The position numbers and the translations under genes were made by a program. From positions 1 to 64,000 of the forward strand of contig NZ_JAHLKM010000001.1 in the NCBI RefSeq assembly GCF_024449025.1: 64,000 bases of DNA, read 5' to 3'. This stretch comes from Natronomonas aquatica. Its GTDB lineage: Archaea; Halobacteriota; Halobacteria; Halobacteriales; Haloarculaceae. The notes under the pieces are model-generated. The model was not told the origin of the DNA. It saw only the letters and a program-made list of their open reading frames with translations, and did not search any database. Of the stretch, positions 51,108-59,844 are shown piece by piece. Numbering within the stretch: position 1 is the stretch's first letter; the number at the start of each line of letters is the position of its first letter.

Positions 51108-53539
51108 ACGACAGAGGAAGAGTCCCCTTCGCGCTCGTCGGCGTACTGCTCGTGCTCACGAGCACGACGCTCGCCGTGACGGTCGTTCCCCAGACCGGCG
51201 AGGAACGTCCCGATATCGACCGGGCGATGGACGACGCGACCGCGATCGCGACGACGGAACTGCGGGCGGCAGCCGACGAGGCCGCAACGAAGACCGCGTC
51301 GGCGCCCGTCACGCGACCCGCCGACACCGTCGCCGGTCAAGCGCTTGACGACGACCGTCCGTTCAGGGACGCGCTCAGGCTTCGGATCTATTTGTACGCG
51401 ATCGAACGGCTCGACGGAACCGAAACGACCCACGGGGATACGACGGTCCGCGTCTCGCTTCCGAGCGTCGAACCGACGACGCGGGGATATCGGACCGCAA
51501 TCGAGCGGGTCGAAATAGAGCGAGCCGGCGCGGACGAGGCCGCGCTGTCGGTCGAGATCGACGGTGTAACGCTTTCGGCGATCCGAGGCGGACGGACCGT
51601 CGAGACGATCGAGCGATCGCCGACGTTCACCGTCGCGAACCCGGCGCTTTTGCTCCATGACCGCACCGAGCGGTTCGAAACGCGGGCGAACGCGCCGGTG
51701 ACTCGTGAGGGACTCGGCAGGCGACTCACCGCCCGGCTGTATCCGATCGCCTGGACGCGGGGGTACGCTCAATACGGTGGTGCGCCCATCGCGACCGTCC
51801 TCGGGACGCGCCACGTCGAACTCGCGACGAACGACGCGCTGTTGGCCGAACAGCGAGCAGCATTCGGCGAGGCGGATCCGGACGGCCACCGGGGGACCGC
51901 AGCCGCCGGCCGGCGCGTCGCGACGACCGACATGCTCGTCGGGGTCGGGGGCGACGAGGAGTGGCAGGACGTCGTTTTAGAGACTGCCGACGATATCGGT
52001 CCGGACCCGCCGGCCGACCAGCCCGTCGGCACCTGGCGGGACGAACCCGACGATCCGACCGTCACGGTCGGCGTCAACGCGTCGGCCGATCGTGCGTTCG
52101 CCGACCTCGTCGGCGTGACCGGCGATGACGAGCTGGCGACGGTCATCGAGCGGGCCCACACGGTCGAGGCCCGCATCGAGACGGAGACGACGCGAAGGCG
52201 ATGGGTCCGCGGCAACGAGACGACGGTAACGAGAGACGTCCGGAAGCGGACCTACCGGGTGGGAGTGGCCGTCCAGGCTCGCACCGAACCGATCGAGGGC
52301 GTTCCCCGCGGTCGGCTCGACGGTCACCTACAGTCGGCCGCCGACCGCGCGGCCGAGAGAGCGCTTGCGGATGCCGGCGGGTTCCGGGTCGTCGCCGAAA
52401 CCGCGGCTGACGGGCGAACGGATTGGCCGGAAGCGACGGCGAAATCGCGGCCGGCATTCGACCGCGAAACCGTCGAATCCGAACTGGCGACGCTCCGGGA
52501 GGAAACCCGGGACGTGTCGGTGACGCTGCCAGCGACGGCGGTCGGGACCGGACGGGCGGACCCCGCCCGGCGGCTGCGGGAGAAACTCTCCGAAGACGGA
52601 CGGTTTTTCGCTCCCCCCGGTCCGACGCCGGCAGAACGGACCCTCCGTGCCGGACAGCGCCGGTATCTCGACGCGCTGGGGGCGGAACTGCGGGAACGGG
52701 AGTCGATCGACGACAGGACCGGAAACGGGATCGAGGACGCACTCGGCGAGTACCTCGGCACCGACCGACTCGACGGGGCCCTCGCGGCGCACAGAGCCGC
52801 CCGTCGTCCCGACCCTGAACCGCTGTCCGATCCGGCCGGCAACCTCTCGCTTGCGGTCGATACCGCGCCGTCGTATCTCACGACGCGAGCGGTGTCCCGC
52901 GACCGGATCGACGAACGCGGCGGCGGAACGGTGTATCCGCTCTCGACACGGACGGTGAACCTCTTTACGTCACCACACGATCAGGTCGCGAGCGGAATCG
53001 TCGGACGGATCCCGTTTCTCGGTACCGAACACGTCCCCCTGTCGACGGCGGCCCGAACGCTGGCGGCGGTCGACGAGGGCCCGAAGCGCGATCGGCTCGA
53101 AGGCGAGGTCGAAGCCGCGACAGCGCACGTACGCGGCGAACTGATCGCCGAGATGGTCGACGCCGGCGTCGCCGAACACGAGGCCCGGGCGGCGCTCGCT
53201 CACGACGGCTCGAGTGCGACCGAGGCGTTGCGGCTCACGGACGGAACGACGATCGAGCGGGCGTCGACGGAGGTTTCGGGGACGGTTTCGGCCGATCGGC
53301 TCGAACTGCGGCTCCGAACGAGACTCGAGACAGTACTCGAAGAAGAATCGGCCCGACCGCGGAAGGCGACAACGACAGCCGTCCAGGAGCGGACCCGAAC
53401 CGAGTACAGCGACGAACTCGAGAACGTTCTCGCCGACGGGATCGAGACGGGCGGCGAACGTGCCCGGAAACGGGCCCTCGGCGAGCGGCTCGGGGCGCTC
53501 CCGGCCGGGTTGCCGATCGCCCCGGTTCCGGGGTACTAG
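51104..53539 (+). CDS. Large pilin-like surface protein, C-terminally truncated (DUF7286-type)
   Basis: 811 residues. It begins VNDRGRVPFALVGVLLVLTS: R-G just before a hydrophobic helix is a plausible prepilin-type site. The long ectodomain is rich in helix and beta and has no Cys. The frame ends at TAG (53537-53539), where related sequence logic calls for TGG (GYWYATVNV); TGA follows seven codons later at the attachment site of island 2. The missing ~90 residues lie in frame at 61098-61371. So the protein here is shortened by a nonsense change and an integration. Confidence 0.72.
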   Translation: MNDRGRVPFALVGVLLVLTSTTLAVTVVPQTGEERPDIDRAMDDATAIATTELRAAADEAATKTASAPVTRPADTVAGQALDDDRPFRDALRLRIYLYAIERLDGTETTHGDTTVRVSLPSVEPTTRGYRTAIERVEIERAGADEAALSVEIDGVTLSAIRGGRTVETIERSPTFTVANPALLLHDRTERFETRANAPVTREGLGRRLTARLYPIAWTRGYAQYGGAPIATVLGTRHVELATNDALLAEQRAAFGEADPDGHRGTAAAGRRVATTDMLVGVGGDEEWQDVVLETADDIGPDPPADQPVGTWRDEPDDPTVTVGVNASADRAFADLVGVTGDDELATVIERAHTVEARIETETTRRRWVRGNETTVTRDVRKRTYRVGVAVQARTEPIEGVPRGRLDGHLQSAADRAAERALADAGGFRVVAETAADGRTDWPEATAKSRPAFDRETVESELATLREETRDVSVTLPATAVGTGRADPARRLREKLSEDGRFFAPPGPTPAERTLRAGQRRYLDALGAELRERESIDDRTGNGIEDALGEYLGTDRLDGALAAHRAARRPDPEPLSDPAGNLSLAVDTAPSYLTTRAVSRDRIDERGGGTVYPLSTRTVNLFTSPHDQVASGIVGRIPFLGTEHVPLSTAARTLAAVDEGPKRDRLEGEVEAATAHVRGELIAEMVDAGVAEHEARAALAHDGSSATEALRLTDGTTIERASTEVSGTVSADRLELRLRTRLETVLEEESARPRKATTTAVQERTRTEYSDELENVLADGIETGGERARKRALGERLGALPAGLPIAPVPGY

Positions 53540-53544
53540 TACGC

Positions 53545-53559
53545 GACGGTCAACGTCTG
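53545..53559 (+). repeat. attL of island 2
   Basis: GACGGTCAACGTCTG, identical to 61098-61112. It lies in the 3' coding region of the large pilin-like gene (codons T-V-N-V-W). Confidence 0.8.
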
Positions 53560-53614
53560 AATGTAGACTATACCAAAATTCTATAAGTGAGGATTCCGAA
53601 AGACAAAATATCTC

Positions 53615-54115
53615 ATGACTGACCGAAAGCAATTCAATATCAAAATCAAGTCTGAGAAGGCTGAGAACTGGGAGAACTATTTAGAAGATAATCCTCGGTA
53701 TAGCTCTATGACTGATTTAATCCGGCAATCGGTTGAGAAAGAAATATCTGATTCTAACGGTTCCCCGTCACCAACTCAACAAGCTCCAAGCAAGGATATC
53801 GCCGAACTAAAGGAAATGTTCAATCAATCCCAGCAACAGCTTACCTCTCTTAATCATACGGTGGAAGATTTACAAACAGAAATCGAAGGGAGAGGACCAC
53901 CGGACAAACATATCCGTTCGGAAATCTTTGCGGCTCTACCAGTTAAGAACGTAAGTAGTCCACAATCTCCGCATAAAATCGCTGATAAAATCGGTGGTCC
54001 GGTGGATCACGTTACGGTTTCGAATGTACTTGAGGAAATGAACGAAGAAATGGGTGTTGTGAAGGAAAGTATTGGCTCTGAACCCGGGGCTGTCCGCTAT
54101 TATAAGGAGGATTAG
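53615..54115 (+). CDS. RHH regulator with winged C-terminal domain, upstream of integrase
   Basis: 166 residues. Residues 4-45 form an RHH-like fold (KQFNIKIKSEKAENWENYL). A coiled coil is at 65-92. Residues 97-166 (IRSEIFAALPVKN, SPHKIADKIGGPVDHVTVSNVLEEM) look like a winged helix. Two DNA-binding parts in one chain suggest a regulator of integration or copy number. The stop lies three bases before the integrase ATG, and GGAGG overlaps its end. Confidence 0.65.
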   Translation: MTDRKQFNIKIKSEKAENWENYLEDNPRYSSMTDLIRQSVEKEISDSNGSPSPTQQAPSKDIAELKEMFNQSQQQLTSLNHTVEDLQTEIEGRGPPDKHIRSEIFAALPVKNVSSPQSPHKIADKIGGPVDHVTVSNVLEEMNEEMGVVKESIGSEPGAVRYYKED

Positions 54116-54118
54116 ACT

Positions 54119-55147
54119 ATGGTAGAAACTTTCACCACTGGGAAACGGGGGAGCGAAGAGATAGAAGTACCTGATGAAATTGCTCACGTCCTCCATGACT
54201 TGGAAACTAAACTAGAGTATAACTCATACCGGAAGACAAAGACAGGGATACTCCATTACCTGAAATTTTGCCAAGAGAAACAGGGAACGTTTCCTACGGA
54301 TGGTAATTCGGAGATGCATGCACGAATGGTTAACAGCTATTTTGAGGCTATTAGGAACGAAGGATACGCTAGAGAGACGATTTCTGGTCGGTGGACATGG
54401 GTGTCTCGTCTCTATCAACAGCTATCTTCTGGCCTCCTGAATGGTTATGCCTTCCTCGAAGAGGATCCATTTGAACTGCTTGAAGAAAGAGAAAACAAAA
54501 CCAAACAAAATTATCTCCCCAAAGAAAGCCGAGAATCCAAGGACAAGCGACAGTATTATGTCTCAAAAGACGACTTGGAAACACTCTGTGATAATATAAC
54601 ATCTCCCGCTTTCAGGAACGAAACTTTGCTTCGGCTAATGTGGACCACCGGATTACGGTGTTCGGAAATTGTTCATCTCAAAGTGGATGAGATCAATCTC
54701 GAAGAAAATCGGCTTGAGAAAATCTATGTCTCGAAAACTGACGAAAAAGTTTCTTTGTGGATACCAGAGACAACGGCTTGGTATCTAGATCAATATATCA
54801 ACGGTGGATACCGGGATGCATTCTCGTATGCTGAAGAATCAGACTATCTCTTTCTCACAAATAGAGCTGAGAAGATGCATCGACAAACCCCGAATAAGGT
54901 AATCAAGAGAACAGCAGAGAAAGCGGGTATGCAGGAAGTGATAGGTCAAACCCAAGATGAGGGAAATAGATACAAGATTACAGCCCATGCCTTTCGAAGA
55001 GGACACGGTATGCACTTATGGAAAGACGGACAGACTATTACGACAATTTCAGATAGGCTTAATCATTCCAGTGCTAAGCAAACCCGCGAATATCTACCTA
55101 TCTCTGTTGAGGATTCTCAAGAGAAGCTAGAGTCGGTTTCCTTCTGA
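54119..55147 (+). CDS. Tyrosine recombinase/integrase
   Basis: 342 residues. A SAM-like N-terminal core-binding domain (20-120) is followed by the catalytic domain. Arg180 (TTGLRCSE), Lys204-206 region (YVSKTD), His290/Arg293 (HAFRRGHG), His316 (LNHSSA) and Tyr325 (TREYLPI) form the R-K-H-R-H-Y set. All are present, so the enzyme should be active. It likely cuts within the 15-bp repeat. Translation is coupled to the upstream regulator by GGAGG at 54105-54109. Confidence 0.92.
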   Translation: MVETFTTGKRGSEEIEVPDEIAHVLHDLETKLEYNSYRKTKTGILHYLKFCQEKQGTFPTDGNSEMHARMVNSYFEAIRNEGYARETISGRWTWVSRLYQQLSSGLLNGYAFLEEDPFELLEERENKTKQNYLPKESRESKDKRQYYVSKDDLETLCDNITSPAFRNETLLRLMWTTGLRCSEIVHLKVDEINLEENRLEKIYVSKTDEKVSLWIPETTAWYLDQYINGGYRDAFSYAEESDYLFLTNRAEKMHRQTPNKVIKRTAEKAGMQEVIGQTQDEGNRYKITAHAFRRGHGMHLWKDGQTITTISDRLNHSSAKQTREYLPISVEDSQEKLESVSF

Positions 55148-55157
55148 CCATCTTGCG

Positions 55158-55200
55158 TTTAACCAACACACTCCTACTCAAACCGCTGTTGTTGGTTAAA
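55158..55200. repeat. 11-bp inverted repeat after the integrase gene
   Basis: TTTAACCAACA (55158-55168) pairs perfectly with TGTTGGTTAAA (55190-55200) around a 21-base loop. It could be a terminator, or a protein-binding site. Confidence 0.55.
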
Positions 55201-55892
55201 TACATAGGGAGAGGATCTACTGCTACTCTCAGAAACAACTAGCGCTAAACTGTTATAGTCAATTCTAAGGTAAATATATGATACTCTAAACGGCTTTCTA
55301 TGACCTTCGAGAGTAGATTGTAGGGGAAACATCATAGAATGGATTTGAGGGTACAAAATGTGTGTCTATGACGGTTCTGAGAGTCAAGAGAGTATGAGAG
55401 AAGGGTGAACCAAAGAATCGACAGAGAATCGAAGAACAATCAGCAATTGAATCAAGAGAGAATCAAGAGAAGAGAATCAAGAAGAGAAACAGAAAACAGA
55501 TTTGTGTTTGTTTGATTGACTCGTCTTATAAAGAGGATCAACTTATTATTTGGAAATTGAAATGTCTGTTTTCGAGCAAAAAATCTGTCCGTATCACTCT
55601 TTCTAACCCGAGATAAATTCCTGTGAGCTTAGAAAATGCATACGAATATGCTTCAAATCAAAGAGTATAGACCTTCTACTCTCTGCTTAGACTAAACAAC
55701 TTTGTAACCTTAGCAAAAACCACCGGAGGTAGAATCCGGTGGGGAAATGCTGGAAACGGTGGCAATTGGCCCCTAATGTCATGGTGAGCTTGGGAGCCAT
55801 TTTACTTTGTCATATTGAGGATATAAGTAATTTGGGCCGTCTAAAATCTATTCAAAATTCATATACTCAAATCCGTAAAAGGACAATTTTTC
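55201..55892. other. Long non-coding stretch with purine-rich repeats
   Basis: No gene supported. From 55380 to 55500 the plus strand is almost wholly purine with repeats of GAATCAAGAGA, GAATCGA and AGAGAA. Two copies of TCTATGAC followed by a GAGAGT element occur at about 55297 and 55363. The AT-rich region 55500-55740 has no frame of note. A replication origin or regulator-binding region is possible. Confidence 0.45.
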
Positions 55893-56012
55893 TCAGACAA
55901 TACCACCAACCGAAAGAATCCAGTATGCTATGAACCCACAGAGAAGCAAAAACGCTAATCCCATACCAATAGCCAACCCCCATCCTATTGTCTCCACTAT
56001 ATCCTGAATCAT
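55893..56012 (-). CDS. 39-residue single-helix membrane peptide
   Basis: ATG at 56010-56012 to TGA at 55893. The peptide starts MIQDIVETIGWGLAIGMGLA and has one strong hydrophobic helix over about residues 12-33. It lies 33 bases after the stop of the lipoprotein gene on the same strand, so the two are likely co-transcribed. Small single-helix proteins often support a larger membrane or surface partner. Probable, not proven. Confidence 0.5.
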   Translation of the reverse strand: MIQDIVETIGWGLAIGMGLAFLLLCGFIAYWILSVGGIV

Positions 56013-56045
56013 ATTCTATTAATCAGACATGAATAATGAAGGACT

Positions 56046-57344
56046 CTATTCTATATTAACCTCCCAACTTCCATCTGCATTAATATCTACCCAACCTACT
56101 CCGTCGAAGCTGAATGTTGTCTCTCCGTCAAATTCTCCAATTTCGTTAAATACTGTCTCAGCAAAACTCCCTTCCATCGGATAGACTTGAACTTGGAAGT
56201 TACTTTCCCCAGAATGAGAACCATCTGCTACGTGAGTTCCACCAAATTCTATTGGACCCACTACATCTGGTTCACTACCAGAGAGTGACTTTGGTAGGTC
56301 TTCACCACTACCTGAACGGGGTTGATGAATATCTATACTCCAGCTTCCATCTGCATTAACGTCTAACATATATTCTCCAGAATCAATTAAATCAGCTTGT
56401 GAGCCGTCAAAATCACCAATTACGTTGATGAAGTTATCATCAAATTCTGAATCATCTACAAGAGACACTTGGAAGTTAGATTCTCCACTATGAGTAGCTT
56501 CTACAACAGTTAATCCACCTTCAATTTCCACGCCGTCTTCCACAGATTGACCACTACCAGAGAAAGATTGAGTAGCTGGTTCATCAATAGTAATTTCAAT
56601 TGAACCTGTTATTTCGTCATCCTCAGAAGTGAATCTATATTCTAATTCACCTTCTGACCAAAGCTCAGTATTAATCCCTACTGTAATAGCTGTACTCTCA
56701 CTAGAATCTAGAGTAATCTGCGATTCATCAACAAGTTCATCATCTAAATAATACTCAAGAGTCTGTGTCCCTTCCTGATCACCTGTATTTTCAATAGTAA
56801 CTTCAAGTTCTACTTCTTCACCATAGTTTACAGTTACACCATCTGGTTCCACATCTGTAAATTCAAAAACTGCTTCACCGGGTTCCTCAATTGTGATTGA
56901 CCCACTTAGCTCATCATCTTCAGTTAGAATCGTATATTCTAAATTGCCTGTCGTGTTGTCGGCTTCAATATCCTCGGGGCTATTCCATCTGGCCCCAAAT
57001 CGTACACCCTCTCCGGGTTCAAGCTCTACAGTTTCTTCATAAGAGTACCATTCCGAGCTTATTTCAATTGTTTGTTCACCGGCTATATCTCCAGTATTCT
57101 CTACATTTGCTCCGATAATAACTTCTTCATCCTGAGAGTAGGTTTCTCCATCAATTATTTCAGAAAGCTCAAAAACTGCTTCACCTTCTTGTTCTTGCTG
57201 TCCAGACTCGGATCCTTGTTCCTCTGAATCATCCTCTTCGGTTTGATCTTGATCTTCTGATTCAGGTTCTTCTGTTTCCCCACTACACCCAGCTAACGCG
57301 ATCGACCCCCCAAGGCCAATCAGGACTTTACGCCGGTTTGGCAT
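56046..57344 (-). CDS. Tat lipoprotein with CARDB-like and repeat domains
   Basis: 432 residues. RR at 4-5 and the lipobox LAGC (Cys20) give a Tat lipoprotein signal. A Glu/Gln-rich linker runs to ~60. Two Ig/CARDB-like beta domains follow (about 60-150 and 155-255), and the C-terminal 170 residues are two related repeats, each with THSGESNFQV or DGSHSGESNFQVQV and an end like DVNADGSWSIDI or DINADGSWEVNI. It should sit on the cell surface. Divergent from the HTH gene. No enzymatic motif. Confidence 0.72.
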   Translation of the reverse strand: MPNRRKVLIGLGGSIALAGCSGETEEPESEDQDQTEEDDSEEQGSESGQQEQEGEAVFELSEIIDGETYSQDEEVIIGANVENTGDIAGEQTIEISSEWYSYEETVELEPGEGVRFGARWNSPEDIEADNTTGNLEYTILTEDDELSGSITIEEPGEAVFEFTDVEPDGVTVNYGEEVELEVTIENTGDQEGTQTLEYYLDDELVDESQITLDSSESTAITVGINTELWSEGELEYRFTSEDDEITGSIEITIDEPATQSFSGSGQSVEDGVEIEGGLTVVEATHSGESNFQVSLVDDSEFDDNFINVIGDFDGSQADLIDSGEYMLDVNADGSWSIDIHQPRSGSGEDLPKSLSGSEPDVVGPIEFGGTHVADGSHSGESNFQVQVYPMEGSFAETVFNEIGEFDGETTFSFDGVGWVDINADGSWEVNIE

Positions 57345-57458
57345 ACGTTCTCTATTCCCTCATTTAACTATAAACTTTGGCTACTAATCCGTAGTTATTT
57401 AATTACTAATTAGTGTTTGCAGAATTATAAGTCAGGGGGATTAAAGATAGATAGTAGC

Positions 57459-57722
57459 ATGGAAATCACCATGCGAGAGCGGGCGGATTGGATGACCCAG
57501 CTAGATGACGAAATTCTAGAACTTCTATATTCATCTGAACTTGTACTAAGTCCGTCTATTATCGCTTTCAACATTGATCGGAGCCGGGAGGGAGTAGCAG
57601 ATCGAATAGCTACACTAACCAACTATGGTCTAGTTAAGAAGGTTGAACGGGGAAAATACCGAATCACCGAAGAAGGTGGGCAATATCTTCAGGGAAAATT
57701 AGACGCAAGCAGATTAGAGTGA
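57459..57722 (+). CDS. PhiH1-repressor-like winged-helix protein
   Basis: 87 residues, or 83 from the next ATG (57471). ADWMTQLDDEILELL begins the HTH, followed by SPSIIAFNIDRSREGVADRIATLTNYGLV and KYRITEEGGQYLQG (quoted in part), as in haloarchaeal phage phiH1 repressors. AATTATAAG at 57422-57430 is about 32-33 bases before the first ATG. Divergent from the lipoprotein gene, so it probably controls both and sits in the shared AT-rich region. Confidence 0.72.
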   Translation: MEITMRERADWMTQLDDEILELLYSSELVLSPSIIAFNIDRSREGVADRIATLTNYGLVKKVERGKYRITEEGGQYLQGKLDASRLE

Positions 57723-57777
57723 AAGCTAGATAGACTCTACCAAACATTTAATAACCGACTCCATCTGGAAATTGCAT

Positions 57778-58551
57778 ATGGGCGGGGATTCCTCCGAAGA
57801 AAGCAGTGATGACAGTGGTATAAACATTACACTAGGTAAGATTATCGCATATCCAGTTGGCATACTGCTACTACTTTCAGGATTAGGAGGCTTTACACAG
57901 AGTGTTGCTGCGGGCGTCTTTCTACTATTAGCTGGAATTCTATCACTCCCAATTGTTCGGTCACGGTTAAAACAGTCGCAAGGTATTGCTATCAACCGAT
58001 GGGCAACAGTCGGTATTGTGATCGTGTTAGTAATTGCTGGTGGTTCAATGATTGGGGGGACTGGGAATGGTGATACTTCTAGCGGCGAGACTGAAGAAAT
58101 AACTCACCAGATGGGAGAGTCTTTTACTGTCGGTGACGATAGTGAATCAATTCAATATACCGTTCAAAATGCGTATGAGACAAGCTACATTGACTCCGGA
58201 CTTGAGCAAGAAGAGGCAGATGGAAAGTTCGTGATCATTATTCTTTCAATGGAAAATGTGGGTGATGAATCAGTTGATATAACCACTAACCACTTGACAA
58301 TAGTTGATTCTCAAGATCGTACATTTGACGCAAGTTCGGAGCAATCTATTTGGGTTGAACAAGACGCCCGATTCCAAGTTGAAGGAATTACTTTTGATCA
58401 ACTACAGCCAGGAGTTACGACCGAGGGAGCCGCTGTTTTTGAAGTACCTGAAGAAGAATCAGAACTTCAGTTTAAAATAGAACCAACAGGTGTGTTCTCT
58501 AATGCTGATGAACACTATGTAGAGCTAGAAACAGAGCAATTAGAAGAATGA
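57778..58551 (+). CDS. Membrane protein with DUF4352-like C-terminal domain
   Basis: 257 residues. Three membrane helices at about 22-38, 43-60 and 76-95 follow a short Ser/Asp-rich leader. Residues 115-250 form a beta-sandwich-like domain: YTVQNAYETSYID, GKFVIIILSMENVGDESVDI, and PGVTTEGAAVFEVPEE (first and last typical of DUF4352). Leaderless: ATTTAATA lies about 28 bases before the ATG. Probably the surface domain is exported. Function unknown. Confidence 0.7.
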   Translation: MGGDSSEESSDDSGINITLGKIIAYPVGILLLLSGLGGFTQSVAAGVFLLLAGILSLPIVRSRLKQSQGIAINRWATVGIVIVLVIAGGSMIGGTGNGDTSSGETEEITHQMGESFTVGDDSESIQYTVQNAYETSYIDSGLEQEEADGKFVIIILSMENVGDESVDITTNHLTIVDSQDRTFDASSEQSIWVEQDARFQVEGITFDQLQPGVTTEGAAVFEVPEEESELQFKIEPTGVFSNADEHYVELETEQLEE

Positions 58552-58629
58552 TCATTAAAATAGATTCTTTGATTTAGGGTAAGTACTCTGCCTAATCTTT
58601 ATACTCATTCTCTATCGGGTGGAAATATA

Positions 58630-59001
58630 ATGAAACGAAAAAATTACTTAGCGACTATCGGAACAACAGCTAGCCTTGTTAGTTTTTCAGGTTGTTTAGT
58701 TTCAACTTCAGAAGTAGATGGTGATCTTGTTGTAGATGATACAGTGATAGGTAATACTCAGTTTACTTTTGAAGCTAATGAGGAAGATATGATCAATATC
58801 TGGGGGCATAATACTGAGGGACGGCTTGCTATTATTAGTATAGAAGGCCCTGAATTAAAAGTAGGTTCATTACAGATAGAAACAGAAAAAAGCTCTTCGT
58901 TTAATGCTATATCTACTGGTACACATGTTGCTATTATCGCACAATCTGGCTTTGGTGGTGAAGTAGAGGTACAGATTGGTGTAGAAAATCAACCTGATTG
59001 A
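58630..59001 (+). CDS. Small lipoprotein
   Basis: 123 residues. A signal of ~20 residues leads to FSGC (Cys22); the basic region is KRK, not a true twin-Arg. The mature part is a beta-rich domain of ~90 residues, with no recognised motif. CTTTATAC at 58597-58604 places transcript start about at the ATG. Follows the DUF4352-like gene by ~80 bases but has its own promoter. Confidence 0.62.
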   Translation: MKRKNYLATIGTTASLVSFSGCLVSTSEVDGDLVVDDTVIGNTQFTFEANEEDMINIWGHNTEGRLAIISIEGPELKVGSLQIETEKSSSFNAISTGTHVAIIAQSGFGGEVEVQIGVENQPD

Positions 59002-59844
59002 AGTATAGATCTTTTGAAAAGCTGTTTTCAGCTATTCATTAGCCATTAATAACAGGTAATACATAGTCAGTTAATAGTTTATTCCCCAAATTTAGAAGGT
59101 AGATCATCTAATACAGTTATATTCTCAATTTAGAATAGGTACAATGTATCTAGTACAGTAATCATCTATATCCCCACAAAACAGTAGTATAAGACAGTAT
59201 AACAGTAATATTGCTTTGCAACGTTATCTCCTATCCCTAGTAAAATACCTAATATAGTGATTTACTTACTGTGTATAGACTCTACTGGAAATGTCTTCGT
59301 TCGCTCACTAGGGGATTTGGTAACTACAATAATACTCTCTTCGCTCTAGATCTCTTTGTAACTATAGATGAATACTCTATAAGTTCCCAACTAGTATTAT
59401 TTATTAATTTAATTCCTTTCTTCTTTTTCCTTCCTTTTCAAAATATACAAAAGTTTTTCCTTCCTTTCTCTTCCTTCATTATTGCTGGCCACAAAGAGCG
59501 ATGTGACCACCAGCTAACAAGCGATACCAAACTAGATCCCAATCTTGAGGAGGAGCCACATAGCGGACGTCGCCGCTGAAGGTACTCAATACTGTGTAGC
59601 TCCCATAATCTGACCATCGTTCCTATTCCGAGAGGTATCCATCGGCTAGAGCAAATGACCCACCAAATTCTGTACTATACAAAGATAATTGAACCTCTAA
59701 GCGAAGTTAGCCACGAACGAGATGGATTTCATCGGAAGACGCAACGAACGGATTCTAAGGTTACTCAGTTTCTTCTCACGAAGACTGATTGGAGTAACTA
59801 GCGGACTAGTTTAATAATGATTGCCTGAGGGCTGTCACATAAGA
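59002..59844. other. AT-rich stretch without a supported gene; imperfect direct repeats
   Basis: Two ~34-bp imperfect direct repeats begin with AATTTAGAA at 59089 and 59127 and share ATCTAxTACAGTxAT, spaced 38 bases apart. A 30-residue frame (59722-59814) and a 102-residue frame (59271-59579) have no recognisable motif, and their codon use is not convincing. A pyrimidine-rich tract runs at 59400-59480. I found no tRNA or clear hairpin. Confidence 0.4.

Noticed and set aside
55380-55500. Possible CRISPR array
   Set aside because: The repeats are short, unequal and purine-rich; there are no unique spacers of equal length and no cas genes.
59271-59579. 102-residue frame in island 2
   Set aside because: Phe- and Leu-rich low-complexity translation of a pyrimidine tract; no start region or promoter of note.
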